DNA from: Moraxella nasibovis
Lineage (GTDB): Bacteria; Pseudomonadota; Gammaproteobacteria; Pseudomonadales; Moraxellaceae
DNA length: 64,000 nt
Direction of reading: 5' to 3'
Assembly (NCBI RefSeq): GCF_029581575.1
Contig: NZ_CP089975.1
Span: forward strand, 1,736,001-1,800,000
Shown in pieces: positions 44,679 to 53,923 of the stretch (the stretch's first letter is position 1; every line of letters begins with the position of its first letter). Under the pieces are notes generated by a model. That model was not told where the DNA came from. It did not search any database and saw only the letters and a program-made list of their open reading frames with translations. Made by a program: the position numbers and the translations under genes.

Positions 44679-44891
44679 ATATAAACCTGCCAACCACCTT
44701 ATTTTTGTATTTATTTGTAGAAATCACCTTTTAAATTACATACAAATCCAAGCAACGACTCGGCAAGCCAAGATCAACCCTTAAATTTTAGGTTTGTCCA
44801 TCATAAAGCGACAAATGAGCAATTAAATCAAGTAAATCACACCAATAAAAATCAAGCATCAAGGCAAGGCAAAAAAAGGTAATTATTATTT

Positions 44892-45920
44892 ATGTTACTT
44901 ACAAAATCAGCGATGGCAAAAATTGGTCTGTATAGCACGACAATCCTTGCTCTGCTTGGCTGCGATCCCGTCTCGTCTGCAACCGATGCTTTGAGTGATA
45001 AAATTGACCAGCGAGAAGATTCGTTCATCACCAAGCGAGACCAAAAACTCAAAGACGAAGTCAGCCGCGCGCCTGCCATCATCGAAGGCGACACCGTCAT
45101 GCTGGATAAATCACAGCTGACCTCCGTCAAGACCGCACGCTATCAGCCCAGCTTTTCGCTAGAAGGGGTCATCAAGCCCATTTTGCACACACCAATTTAC
45201 CCGCCTGATGGCACCGCCGTCAAAGAAATGCTCGTCAAAGCAGGCGAGGTGGTCGAAAAAGATCAGCCCATTGCCATCATGACTGCCACTCACACAGGCA
45301 CACCGACACCGCTAACCGCCCCACACGCTGGCGTCATCAGCGAAGTGATTGACGGTGATGACAAAGAAAATGCCCCTCTGTTTTATCTGTCAGATGAGTC
45401 AAAATATCAATTTGTCAGCCGCCTGCCAAGCTACCTAAAACCACACATCCAGATTGGCAACAGTGTTGAGCTGACCATCGAAGGCAACACCTTTGGCGGT
45501 CAGGTCACCAATGCCACCATCGACCACACAAGCTTTGAATATCTTGATGTGCAGGTGCAAATTCCACCCAAAAAGGACAATCTACAAGCCCTGCGTACAG
45601 GTCAGCTGGTCAAAGGTGTCATCGAATACGGGCAAATTGAAGTCGGTGCGCTGCTGCCAGACTATGCCATCATGGGGGATGACCTAAACCCACTGGATCT
45701 AAGCGCACTGTATGTGCCGCCACACAAGCCATCAGCACCCATCACTGCGAGCGCTTGGGTTGTCAAGCAAAACGCACACTTACAGCTCGCGCCCATTCAT
45801 GTCATCGAATATCAGCCCACCACACGCCGCTTTTTGGTCTCAGGCATCACCGACGACAGCCTGATCGTACTGACCACCCTGCCCAAAAATGCCGATGGCA
45901 AGCAGGTCATCATCGACTGA
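44892..45920 (+). CDS. Lipoprotein of the membrane fusion (HlyD/RND adaptor) type
   Basis: The 342-residue protein has a lipobox ALLGC with Cys24. A helical charged stretch is followed by a lipoyl-like half, GTAVKEMLVKAGEVVEKDQPIAIM (parts GTAVKEMLVKAGE and DQPIAIM), and then TAPHAGVISEVIDGD, the second lipoyl half. A beta-barrel region with VELTIEGNTFGGQV comes next. This is the layout of periplasmic adaptors of RND pumps. No inner-membrane pump or outer-membrane channel is encoded nearby. Downstream is a two-component system. The ribosome binding site is poor. The call as adaptor-like is moderate; function without a pump is unclear. Confidence 0.7.
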   Translation: MLLTKSAMAKIGLYSTTILALLGCDPVSSATDALSDKIDQREDSFITKRDQKLKDEVSRAPAIIEGDTVMLDKSQLTSVKTARYQPSFSLEGVIKPILHTPIYPPDGTAVKEMLVKAGEVVEKDQPIAIMTATHTGTPTPLTAPHAGVISEVIDGDDKENAPLFYLSDESKYQFVSRLPSYLKPHIQIGNSVELTIEGNTFGGQVTNATIDHTSFEYLDVQVQIPPKKDNLQALRTGQLVKGVIEYGQIEVGALLPDYAIMGDDLNPLDLSALYVPPHKPSAPITASAWVVKQNAHLQLAPIHVIEYQPTTRRFLVSGITDDSLIVLTTLPKNADGKQVIID

Positions 45921-46107
45921 TACGGCAAAATTGTTACAGTCAATCGCCAAAAACGGTGGATTTTTTGCACAATTCTTGGAAAAATTACGCAAAATCCATA
46001 AAAATTCAAAATTGGCTACAATTTAACACTTGCTAATATCTATAAACATTGGCAAGATATAGCATACTTATTTTTTATTGACATTTAAAACTTTTAGGAC
46101 AATAACC

Positions 46108-46830
46108 ATGAACAAACAAATCCTACTTATTGAAGACGATCCAGATTTGGCGGAGCTGGTCAGTGAATATCTGTCGATGAACTATTATGAAGTGCATCAT
46201 GCCGCCACAGGTCAGGCTGGGCTTGATCTTTTGGACGCCAAAGAGCGAGACATCAGCCTCATCGTGCTTGACTTGATGCTGCCTGACATGGACGGCATGC
46301 AAGTTTGTCAAAAAGTCCGTAGCGCCAAAAACCCACAAATCAACAAAGTGCCAATCGTCATGCTCACCGCCAAGGGTGACACCACCGACCGTGTGCTGGG
46401 TCTTGAAATGGGCGCAGATGACTACATCTCCAAGCCCTTTGAGCCTCGTGAGCTGTTGGCTCGCATTCGTGCCGTATTGCGCCGCCACGAGACGCCAAAC
46501 CAAGCCGATTTGCACTCTGGCAGTCTGACCTTTGGGCGCTTGACGGTATTTCCAGACAGTCATGAAGTCACCATCGATGATAAGATTGTCCGTCTGACCA
46601 CACACCAATTCCAACTACTGCACTACTTTGCCACACACGCAGGCAAGGTGCTAAACCGTGAGCAGCTCTGGCAAGCCATGCCAAATGACGACAGCTCTGA
46701 GAACATTGATCGTGCCATCGATGTGCATATTTCACGCCTAAGAGCATTGATTGAAGACAATCCTCGCCAACCAAAACGCATCATCACCGTGCGTGGCGTT
46801 GGCTACCAATTTGCCACCGACCAAGTGTGA
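46108..46830 (+). CDS. OmpR-family response regulator
   Basis: The 240-residue protein has an N-terminal receiver domain with the acidic pair in LLIEDDPDL, phospho-acceptor Asp55 in VLDLMLPDMDG and Lys in GADDYISKPFEPREL. The C-terminal winged helix contains LTTHQFQLLHYFATHAGKVLNREQL (parts LTTHQFQLL and GKVLNREQLW) and IITVRGVGYQF. AGGA lies eight bases before the chosen Met. A terminator separates it from the sensor kinase gene. The adaptor-like lipoprotein gene upstream may belong to its regulon, but this is inference. Confidence 0.92.
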   Translation: MNKQILLIEDDPDLAELVSEYLSMNYYEVHHAATGQAGLDLLDAKERDISLIVLDLMLPDMDGMQVCQKVRSAKNPQINKVPIVMLTAKGDTTDRVLGLEMGADDYISKPFEPRELLARIRAVLRRHETPNQADLHSGSLTFGRLTVFPDSHEVTIDDKIVRLTTHQFQLLHYFATHAGKVLNREQLWQAMPNDDSSENIDRAIDVHISRLRALIEDNPRQPKRIITVRGVGYQFATDQV

Positions 46831-46840
46831 TCTGACAGCA

Positions 46841-46873
46841 AAAGACCATCGTCCTGATGGTCTTTTTGTTTTT
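46841..46873 (+). terminator. Terminator between response regulator and kinase
   Basis: A perfect 10-bp stem AAAGACCATC/GATGGTCTTT with a 5-base loop is followed by TTGTTTTTT. It lies within what would otherwise be a two-gene operon. Confidence 0.8.
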
Positions 46874-46916
46874 TGGCTTTTATTTTAGGTTTTGATTGTA
46901 AAGATTGGCGCAGCTT

Positions 46917-48440
46917 ATGAAAACTCGGCTTGGACCCAACTCGGTATTTGCTCAGCTGTTTGTGAGCGTCTTTTTGGCGATCATTGCTTTTGCCATCGCC
47001 ATGGTGCTGCTTGCTCAGCTGGTGCATAACAACTCAGACGGCATGCGTTCTCGTGCGGTGGCTGAGCAGATCATGACGCAGGTCAACCCGCTGATCACAG
47101 AAGCCGAGACGCTCAGCAAACAAAACGAGCTACTTAGAGCCAGATTCATCTTGGCGGTGGTTAAGCGCAGTTTTGACATCTTTGATGAAAGCCTCAATGC
47201 CAAAATCGGTCTGTACGCCCCCAATGGCGAGCTGATTTTGCAGACCGAAGACAGTGCTTTACCACCTAAGATCATCGATGACAGATCATGGCTAGATGCC
47301 GTCATCCCCGGCGTGTTCTCGCCTGCGCACCACCATGTCACACTGACCAATGCCGCAGGCTATCGACTGTGGTACGAAAGTCGCACGCCACCGCCAGAGC
47401 GTCCTTTTTCTGCGCTGCTCAATCTATTTACAGGTACGCTACTGCTTGTGCTTATCATGTCGGCAGTGCTTTGGTGGATCGCCCACAACATCACTTGGCG
47501 CATCAACCAAATGAGTCAGCAGATGGTCAAGCTGGGCGATGGTGATTTTAGCGTGCGAGTCAGCGAGCAAGGCAATGATGAAATCGCCGCCCTCGCCTAT
47601 GGCTTTAACCAGTCCGCCCAAAAAATCGAGCAACTCATCAATGCCAACAACCTTCTGCTTGCCCATGCCAGTCACGAGTTTCGCACGCCCATCACACGCA
47701 TTCGCTTACAGATTGAGATGATGGACATGCTGGCAGGCAAATTGGGCGATGACGACAAGGCAAAATTTGACAAGCGCGCCGCCGCCATCAACCGTGATTT
47801 GACAGGATTAAACGACTTGGTGGAAAGCATCTTGCTCGTCAGCCGTCTGGACGCTGGGCACGCCTTGGAGTCTGCCGAGCAGGTGGATCTGTACGACTTG
47901 GTGCGTGCTGAGTGTCAGCACTACTCGGAGGTGACGCTATTTGCCGAATCGGTCATGATGACCGCCCAACCAAAGCTTTTGACGCATTTGGTGCGAAATC
48001 TGCTCAATAACGCCATGATTCACGGCATACCGCCCATCGAAGTGTATGTCTATGAGGCGATGGATACAGCAAGCATTGGCAGCATTCCAGCCAGCCTGAT
48101 GGACGCACCACTTACCATCAATGATGGCACACCCAAAAAATCCAAAAAACCACTGCTGAGCTTTTCACGACAAAAGGATGACACGCCCAAAGAGCCTGCC
48201 TTTGCCGTGCTTGCGGTCATCGACCAAGGCAGTGGCATTCCAGAGGATAAGCGAGAGGACATTTTTAGTCCCTTTGTGCGTCTAAAACAAGAGAAAAAAG
48301 GCTCAGGATTGGGTCTGTCGCTCGTCTCGCAGATCGTCGAGGCGCACGCAGGGCAAATCCGCACCGATACCTATCAAGGCAAAACTCGCTTTTTGGTCGC
48401 TCTACCACTCAAAGCAAAGACCAGTCAAAAAGATGGGTAA
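46917..48440 (+). CDS. Sensor histidine kinase
   Basis: This inner-membrane kinase of 507 residues is the likely partner of the OmpR-type regulator just upstream. A first helix at about residues 13-37, a periplasmic sensor of about 130 residues and a second helix (LLLVLIMSAVLWWIA) are followed by HAMP. The phospho-acceptor is His253 in ASHEFRTPI. The ATPase domain has LVRNLLNNAMIHG, VIDQGSGIPEDKRE and GSGLGLSLV. Between the N box and the G1 box there is an extra Ser/Lys-rich segment of about 45 residues (382-427). The ATG is chosen over a TTG four codons upstream. The sensed signal is unknown. Confidence 0.9.
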   Translation: MKTRLGPNSVFAQLFVSVFLAIIAFAIAMVLLAQLVHNNSDGMRSRAVAEQIMTQVNPLITEAETLSKQNELLRARFILAVVKRSFDIFDESLNAKIGLYAPNGELILQTEDSALPPKIIDDRSWLDAVIPGVFSPAHHHVTLTNAAGYRLWYESRTPPPERPFSALLNLFTGTLLLVLIMSAVLWWIAHNITWRINQMSQQMVKLGDGDFSVRVSEQGNDEIAALAYGFNQSAQKIEQLINANNLLLAHASHEFRTPITRIRLQIEMMDMLAGKLGDDDKAKFDKRAAAINRDLTGLNDLVESILLVSRLDAGHALESAEQVDLYDLVRAECQHYSEVTLFAESVMMTAQPKLLTHLVRNLLNNAMIHGIPPIEVYVYEAMDTASIGSIPASLMDAPLTINDGTPKKSKKPLLSFSRQKDDTPKEPAFAVLAVIDQGSGIPEDKREDIFSPFVRLKQEKKGSGLGLSLVSQIVEAHAGQIRTDTYQGKTRFLVALPLKAKTSQKDG

Positions 48441-48652
48441 TAAATCCAAAAATTACAAAGACGGCGCTGCTTTACTTTTGTCAGTTGATGATACATGTCA
48501 ATTTGGTGTATGCAGATTGTCCGTATGGCAAATTACAATTTACCCTGCTGACCTCAGTTATATAGGTTGGGTTTAACCCTTCGTTGAAAACCACTCTTTT
48601 AACGGCGGACTGAATCTGCCCCCACACCTTCATCAAGCCCCAAACACCCAAC

Positions 48653-48683
48653 AAAAAAGCCGTCACAAAGACGGCTTTTTTTA
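48653..48683. terminator. Bidirectional terminator before prc
   Basis: AAAAAGCCGTC pairs with GACGGCTTTTT around a 5-base loop. It sits between the convergent kinase and prc genes. Confidence 0.85.
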
Positions 48684-48693
48684 GGTGGGCTGC

Positions 48694-50865
48694 CTAACGC
48701 TTGGCATCAAACATCAAGCGTGCCGCCTCCAAGACATAAGCCTCGCTCTCTGGCAGCTTTGGTCGCAAGCTTTCTTTCATTGCGCCACGCTCCTCGGCAA
48801 GTGCATCTTGGCTGGCTTGGTAGGTCGCCCAGCTGGTATAAGGCGCCTCACCCATCGCTTGACGGCGAGCATTCTCGGCTGCCAAAGTGCGATTTTCAAT
48901 CTCTTGGTTTTTAGCACGGCGCTGATCGATATTGACCGCCGAAGGTTTTTTGTCGTCATCAAGCGCACGGATGGCGTTCAGTTCTTTTAGGTAAGTAAAC
49001 TGTGCGTCATTGGCTTGGCGCTCTTTGGAAATCTGCGACAATCTGGCAAGCAAATCTTGGCTGTATTTGCCTTCTGCCATAAAGTCCGCACTGGCGATGG
49101 TATCCCACTCCAAAGGGTTTTTGTATTCTCGTTCGCCAAATTCGATGCCTTCATAAATATTCACCAGCTCAATGTCAGGCACAACACCCTTGTTTTGGGT
49201 GCTGCCGCCATTAACACGATAAAATTTACGCTGAGTAATGGTCGCTGAACCAAGCGCCAAATCATCTCGCTGTGACTGCGCTGAGCCCTTGCCCGTCGTG
49301 GTACTGCCCACCACCAAGCCACGCCCATAGTCTTGGATCGCCGCCGAAAAAATCTCAGACGCAGACGCCGAGCCTAGGTTGATAAGCACCGCCATCTCGC
49401 CTGCATACAACTGCTCGCCGCCATCTTTGTCGGCATAAATCTGGACATTGCCACGGTTGTCACGGATCTGCACCACAGGACCTTCTTTAATGAACAATCC
49501 TAGCATTTTCGCCACTTCATCCAGCGAGCCGCCCGGGTTGTTTCGCAGATCAACCACCAGACCGTCGATGTTTTGCGCATTTAAGGCATTTAGGGCTTTC
49601 TCGGTATCAAGGCTCACCGAGCGATAATCATCAACATCAGCACCACTGCGACGAGCTTTAAAATTCAAATAAAAACTTGGAATCTCAATCACGCCCACAC
49701 GCTTGATACTGCCTTCATAAGGCACTTCGATCACTCGGTGCTGCACGCCAGATTCGTCCTGCTTGACCACATCACGCACGATGGTGACATTGCGAGCAGC
49801 GCTGTCTGGCGTATTGGGCTGCTTGACTCTGATGGTGACAGAAGTTCCCTTAGGTCCACGAATCAAGGCGACAATCTCGCGTGTGCTAAACCCGATGGTA
49901 TCGACCATCTTGCCATCTTCCTGCGCCACACCAATGATCAGGTCATTGGCACGCACCTGCCCTGTTTTTTGGGCAGGTCCGCCATCGACCAGACTGATGA
50001 TGCGAGTGTAGTCAGGGTTTTTGCGGTCAGGGCGAATGGATACGCCGATGCCTTCTAGTTGCAAATTAGACATGATCTGCATTTCGTTCGCCTGCACAGG
50101 CGCAAAATAATTGCTGTGCGGATCATAAGTCATCATGGCGGCATTTAAAATACCCTCCATGATTTCGTCATCTTTTAGGCGAGCAAGCTGTTTTTGCTGG
50201 CGGTCGATACGATTGGTCAAAATCTCATTGGGCGTGCGATTTTCACCTTTGACCAAATCTTGACCTTTGGCAAGCTCAGGGTTGTCCAAAAATGCTTGGT
50301 CTTTTGCCTTGTCGCCCTCTTGATTGAGCGTGATGCTGATGAGCGCGTCTGTGGTCTGATTTTGCCAATATTGTAGCTGTTCTGCCTTATCTTTAAAACG
50401 GGGCGCCTCTTCACGATCCAGCACGATACTCTGATCGGTACGCAAATCGACCTCATGAGCCAGCATTTGCTTGGCGGTGTCGTAGTATTCGTTGGCACGA
50501 GTGCGATAACGCTCAAAAATCTCAATTCCTGCACTCAGATCACCACGCTTTAAACGCTCGGCAAAAGTGTCGCCATATTTTGCCATAAACTCATCGACAT
50601 CCGACTGCAAAAGCAGCGTGCGTGATGCGTCCAGATTGTCAAAATAAGTTTCTAGGATTTTTTTGCCCATCTCACGATCTAGGGGCTGTTTTAGATAGTG
50701 GGCACGGTCAAGCAGCAGCGACACCTGACGGGCGGTGACTTTTTGTTCAACGCTCGGCTCAAAACCCTGTTTGTCAGCTGCCACCGCCACCGTGCTGATG
50801 CTTTGCGCCAACGCCACCCCGACGATCGCTGTCGCCAAGCTCGACCACAAAAATTGCTGTTTCAT
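48694..50865 (-). CDS. prc: Carboxy-terminal processing protease Prc (tail-specific protease)
   Basis: This periplasmic S41 serine protease trims or degrades envelope proteins, including peptidoglycan enzymes and PBP3. A signal peptide ends near AVAA (residue 30). An N-terminal helical domain comes first. A PDZ domain follows, around EGIGVSIRPDR and VDGGPAQKTGQVRANDLIIGV (part GPAQKTGQV). The catalytic domain has DLRNNPGGS, INLGSASASEIFSAA with the Ser and TTGKGSAQ with the Lys of the dyad. At 723 residues it is the long Prc class, not the shorter CtpA. AAGGAT precedes the start. nagZ is divergent. Confidence 0.94.
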   Translation of the reverse strand: MKQQFLWSSLATAIVGVALAQSISTVAVAADKQGFEPSVEQKVTARQVSLLLDRAHYLKQPLDREMGKKILETYFDNLDASRTLLLQSDVDEFMAKYGDTFAERLKRGDLSAGIEIFERYRTRANEYYDTAKQMLAHEVDLRTDQSIVLDREEAPRFKDKAEQLQYWQNQTTDALISITLNQEGDKAKDQAFLDNPELAKGQDLVKGENRTPNEILTNRIDRQQKQLARLKDDEIMEGILNAAMMTYDPHSNYFAPVQANEMQIMSNLQLEGIGVSIRPDRKNPDYTRIISLVDGGPAQKTGQVRANDLIIGVAQEDGKMVDTIGFSTREIVALIRGPKGTSVTIRVKQPNTPDSAARNVTIVRDVVKQDESGVQHRVIEVPYEGSIKRVGVIEIPSFYLNFKARRSGADVDDYRSVSLDTEKALNALNAQNIDGLVVDLRNNPGGSLDEVAKMLGLFIKEGPVVQIRDNRGNVQIYADKDGGEQLYAGEMAVLINLGSASASEIFSAAIQDYGRGLVVGSTTTGKGSAQSQRDDLALGSATITQRKFYRVNGGSTQNKGVVPDIELVNIYEGIEFGEREYKNPLEWDTIASADFMAEGKYSQDLLARLSQISKERQANDAQFTYLKELNAIRALDDDKKPSAVNIDQRRAKNQEIENRTLAAENARRQAMGEAPYTSWATYQASQDALAEERGAMKESLRPKLPESEAYVLEAARLMFDAKR

Positions 50866-51032
50866 TGCTCATCCTTACTGTCGAAGTTAAGAAAAATTCG
50901 CATTATGTTAGCACATTCCATCTTTCTTGTGTGATGGTTTTTGTGAGTAAATTTCTTTGGATGGATACATTTGCCAAAAATCATGGCATAATAAGCAATA
51001 TTTTCAATTTATTAGTAAAAAACAGGAAAAAT

Positions 51033-52109
51033 ATGGCAACTGGTATCATCATGGCGGATGTGGCAGGGACAACCCTGAGCGACGCCGACAAGGCATTTTT
51101 GGCAAATGACGCCATCGGTGGTGTGATTTTATTTGCCCGCAATGTACAAACCCCCGAGCAAGTACGCGCGCTCACCGACCAAATGCGACAAATCAGCCCT
51201 ACGCTCATCATCGCCTCCGACCAAGAAGGCGGACGAGTGGCAAGATTTCGCACAGGATTTTCGCCTTTGCCTGCGATGGGACGACTGGGCGAGCTGTATG
51301 ACGACAATCCACAAAAAGCCTGCCAGCTTGCCTACGATACAGGCTATCTGATGGCGTGCGAAGTGCTGGCGGTGGGCGTGGATATTAGCTTTGCCCCTGT
51401 GCTTGACATTGATGGTTGTAGCCTTGTGATTGGCGATCGAGCCTTTCACGCCGACCCAAACATCGTTACCATCTTGTCGGCACGCTTTATTGACGGCATG
51501 AATGACGCTGGCATGAAAGCCACTGGCAAGCATTTTCCTGGACATGGCTCTATCGCCCCAGATTCTCATGTTTCTGATGCCATTGACCATCGCAGCTTTG
51601 ATGAAATCATGGCGTGCGACTTGATAAGCTTCAAACAAAATCTTGCCAGACTCTCCGCACTCATGCCTGCTCATGTGATTTTTAGTCAAATTGACGACAA
51701 GCCTGCTGGCTTTTCAAAAGTGTGGCTACAAGACATTTTGCGTGAGCAATTGGGCTACGATGGCGTGCTGTTCTCGGACGATTTGTCCATGAAAGCCGCT
51801 CATGTGGCAGGCGATGTTAGTATGCGTGTCAAATCCGCCATTGACGCTGGGTGCGACATGGCACTGGTGTGCAACAGCCGTGAAGATGCTCTATTGGCGG
51901 TAGAATTTGCCAAGACCATGCCCGATGTGCCAAATCGCTTTGCTCGCATGAAAAGCCAAATCCCAAGCTGGCAAGGGGATTTGCACCGCACTTGTGTGTC
52001 GGCTTTTGCTTATTATCAAACAGCCAAAGAGCAGGTGCAGGCGGCATTTTTTGCCACGCCTGCCCAAACAGACAGCGCCAAAGACCCAACCAACTATCGC
52101 CCATCATAA
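51033..52109 (+). CDS. nagZ: Beta-N-acetylhexosaminidase NagZ
   Basis: NagZ removes GlcNAc from anhydro-muropeptides in the cytoplasm during peptidoglycan recycling, producing signals that induce AmpC in some species. It is a 358-residue GH3 enzyme. ASDQEGGRVARFRTGF, GVDISFAPVLDID, KHFPGHG and the nucleophile-bearing VLFSDDLSM are all present. The start is the Met after AGGA; the longer frame would extend back through the prc promoter. ppaC follows after 33 bases. Confidence 0.95.
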   Translation: MATGIIMADVAGTTLSDADKAFLANDAIGGVILFARNVQTPEQVRALTDQMRQISPTLIIASDQEGGRVARFRTGFSPLPAMGRLGELYDDNPQKACQLAYDTGYLMACEVLAVGVDISFAPVLDIDGCSLVIGDRAFHADPNIVTILSARFIDGMNDAGMKATGKHFPGHGSIAPDSHVSDAIDHRSFDEIMACDLISFKQNLARLSALMPAHVIFSQIDDKPAGFSKVWLQDILREQLGYDGVLFSDDLSMKAAHVAGDVSMRVKSAIDAGCDMALVCNSREDALLAVEFAKTMPDVPNRFARMKSQIPSWQGDLHRTCVSAFAYYQTAKEQVQAAFFATPAQTDSAKDPTNYRPS

Positions 52110-52142
52110 CCATCATCACAGCTCATTTATCGGTCAAAACTT

Positions 52143-53144
52143 ATGCACCACATTTTTGGACACACAAGCCCCGACACAGACGCATTTGCTTCGGCATTTG
52201 CGCTGGCGTATTGGCTAAACGCTCAGCATATCAATGCCATCGCTTATCGTCTGGGCGAACCCAACCTTGAAACGGCGTTCGTCATTCGCCATTTGTTTGC
52301 TCATTTTACCAAGGACTTTGCCGACACACCGAGTCAGCTTTTGCCCTATCTTGACCCAAACAATCCGCTCGCCACGCTCCAACATGGCGACAAAATCGGA
52401 CTGACCGACCACAACGAAAGTAGCCAATCCATCGCCAATGTCGGCGACTTTGACATTTGTTTTGTCATTGACCACCACAAAATCAACCTTGCCACGCCGC
52501 ACACCGCCTATGTTCGCATCTCGCCTGTGGGCTGTACTTGCACGATTTTGTATGAAATGTTCGCCCAAAAAGCCATCGCCATACCGCCATCGCTTGCCAT
52601 GCTCATGCTGTCTGCCATCATCTCCGACACGCTCAATCTCACCAGCCCTACCACCACCAATGACGACAGGCAAGTTGTGGAAAATTTATTAAAAATCATT
52701 GGCTTATCACACGATGACAAAGATAAATTTGCCCACGCCATGTTCATGGCAAAAAGCGACATCAGCCATCTAGACGCTCGGCAAATTCTACTGATGGATT
52801 ATAAAGAGTATGATTTTTGCGGACACAAATGGGGCATTGCAGGGATTGAAACCTTAAACAGTGAGCAGGTTTTGGCACGCCGTGATGAACTGTCGGTCAT
52901 GGCAAACACCCTAAAATCCGACAAAAACCTTGACCATCTGATGATTGCCATTGCCGACATTGGGACAAAAACTGGCTATGCTCTTGCTTACGATGACGCT
53001 CAAAATACCATCATCGCCCAAGCCTTTAACGCCAAAGCCAGTGATGACGGTGTATTTACACTATCTGGCGTGGTCAGCCGCAAACGCCAAATCGTCCCTG
53101 CGCTTGAAAATTATTATCGTCACACACCAAACAACACCACTTAA
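52143..53144 (+). CDS. ppaC: Manganese-dependent inorganic pyrophosphatase PpaC
   Basis: This family II pyrophosphatase of the DHH superfamily hydrolyses PPi in the cytoplasm. The metal ligands are in FGHTSPDTDAFAS, GLTDHNE and VIDHHKIN. ISDTLNLTSPTTT is the DHH-domain linker region, and SGVVSRKRQIVP is the C-terminal substrate-binding motif. At 333 residues it is slightly longer than the usual 310. The ribosome binding site is weak. It lies 33 bases after nagZ and 29 before leuE, so a three-gene transcript is likely. Confidence 0.94.
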   Translation: MHHIFGHTSPDTDAFASAFALAYWLNAQHINAIAYRLGEPNLETAFVIRHLFAHFTKDFADTPSQLLPYLDPNNPLATLQHGDKIGLTDHNESSQSIANVGDFDICFVIDHHKINLATPHTAYVRISPVGCTCTILYEMFAQKAIAIPPSLAMLMLSAIISDTLNLTSPTTTNDDRQVVENLLKIIGLSHDDKDKFAHAMFMAKSDISHLDARQILLMDYKEYDFCGHKWGIAGIETLNSEQVLARRDELSVMANTLKSDKNLDHLMIAIADIGTKTGYALAYDDAQNTIIAQAFNAKASDDGVFTLSGVVSRKRQIVPALENYYRHTPNNTT

Positions 53145-53173
53145 CACAAAAACAGCACAAATCAAGGTCATCT

Positions 53174-53824
53174 ATGTTCGGCATCACCGATTTAACCGCT
53201 TATCTGATTGGCGTACTCATCATCATTCTGCTGCCTGGTCCAAACAGCTTGTACTGCCTATCCGTCTCAGCAGGGCAAGGCAAAAAGGCAGGGGCGTGGG
53301 CGATGCTTGGGATTTTGGTGGGCGACAGTCTTTTAATGCTCGCCACCGTCTTGGGGGCTGGCACCTTGCTAAAAATATATCCTGCAATTTTTGATGGCAT
53401 CAAACTTATCGGTGGGTGTTATTTGGCGTACATCGGTGTGCGACTGATGATGGGAGCGTATCAAACTTTCAAAAACCGCCACGCCATCGCAGGCAAAAGC
53501 TACACACCACCTGCTGTCGCCAAGCAAAATTATTTTTATCGCTCACTTTCGCTTAGCCTGACCAATCCTAAGGCAATTTTGTTTTTCTTATCTTTTTTTG
53601 TGCAATTTGTCCGCCCTGATTATGATAAGCCGTTTTTGACCTTTTTTGTATTAGCGGTCATTCTGCAAATTGTCAGTTTTTTATATTTGACTTTGCTGAT
53701 TTTTAGTGGCAAAAAACTTGCCGACATTTTCAGCTCTCGTCCGATGATCATGACGCTTGCAATGCTTGGCGTGGGCTGTTTGTTTATTGGCTTTGGGGTG
53801 AATTTGTGGCTGGCGAAGTTGTGA
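53174..53824 (+). CDS. leuE: LysE/RhtB-family amino acid exporter, LeuE-like
   Basis: This is a 216-residue inner-membrane exporter with six predicted helices. LPGPNSLYCLSVSAGQGKKAG (part LPGPNSLYCLSV) and LSLTNPKAILFFLSFFVQF are the two conserved family stretches. The second is nearly as in E. coli LeuE, which exports leucine and related amino acids. AAGG precedes the start. It is the last gene of the nagZ-ppaC run, with a hairpin after it. Substrate preference is inferred from similarity to LeuE. Confidence 0.87.
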   Translation: MFGITDLTAYLIGVLIIILLPGPNSLYCLSVSAGQGKKAGAWAMLGILVGDSLLMLATVLGAGTLLKIYPAIFDGIKLIGGCYLAYIGVRLMMGAYQTFKNRHAIAGKSYTPPAVAKQNYFYRSLSLSLTNPKAILFFLSFFVQFVRPDYDKPFLTFFVLAVILQIVSFLYLTLLIFSGKKLADIFSSRPMIMTLAMLGVGCLFIGFGVNLWLAKL

Positions 53825-53846
53825 GTGTTAAATGTTGTTAAAACAA

Positions 53847-53877
53847 AAACCCCAAAACCATCACGATTTTAGGGTTT
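53847..53877. terminator. Terminator between leuE and the ankyrin gene
   Basis: AAACCC-c-AAAA pairs with TTTT-a-GGGTTT with one mismatch, between convergent genes. Confidence 0.6.
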
Positions 53878-53923
53878 GTTTGATTGGATTTTAAGTGGTT
53901 TTAATCAGCTTAAAAACCATCAA

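Larger units (their letters stand above)
44550..44891. other. Divergent region between cytochrome b561 and adaptor lipoprotein genes
   Basis: No gene is seen. It holds a candidate promoter for the cytochrome gene (44599-44627) and a strong Fur-like site (44660-44678). The right half is A/T-rich with CAAG/CAAGC repeats and holds no clear promoter for the adaptor gene. Confidence 0.5.

Noticed and set aside
48563-48580. Stand-alone hairpin TTGGGTTTAACCC upstream of the prc terminator
   Set aside because: The stem is too short and lacks a T tail; it is better seen as a fragment of the element found at 34177-34253.
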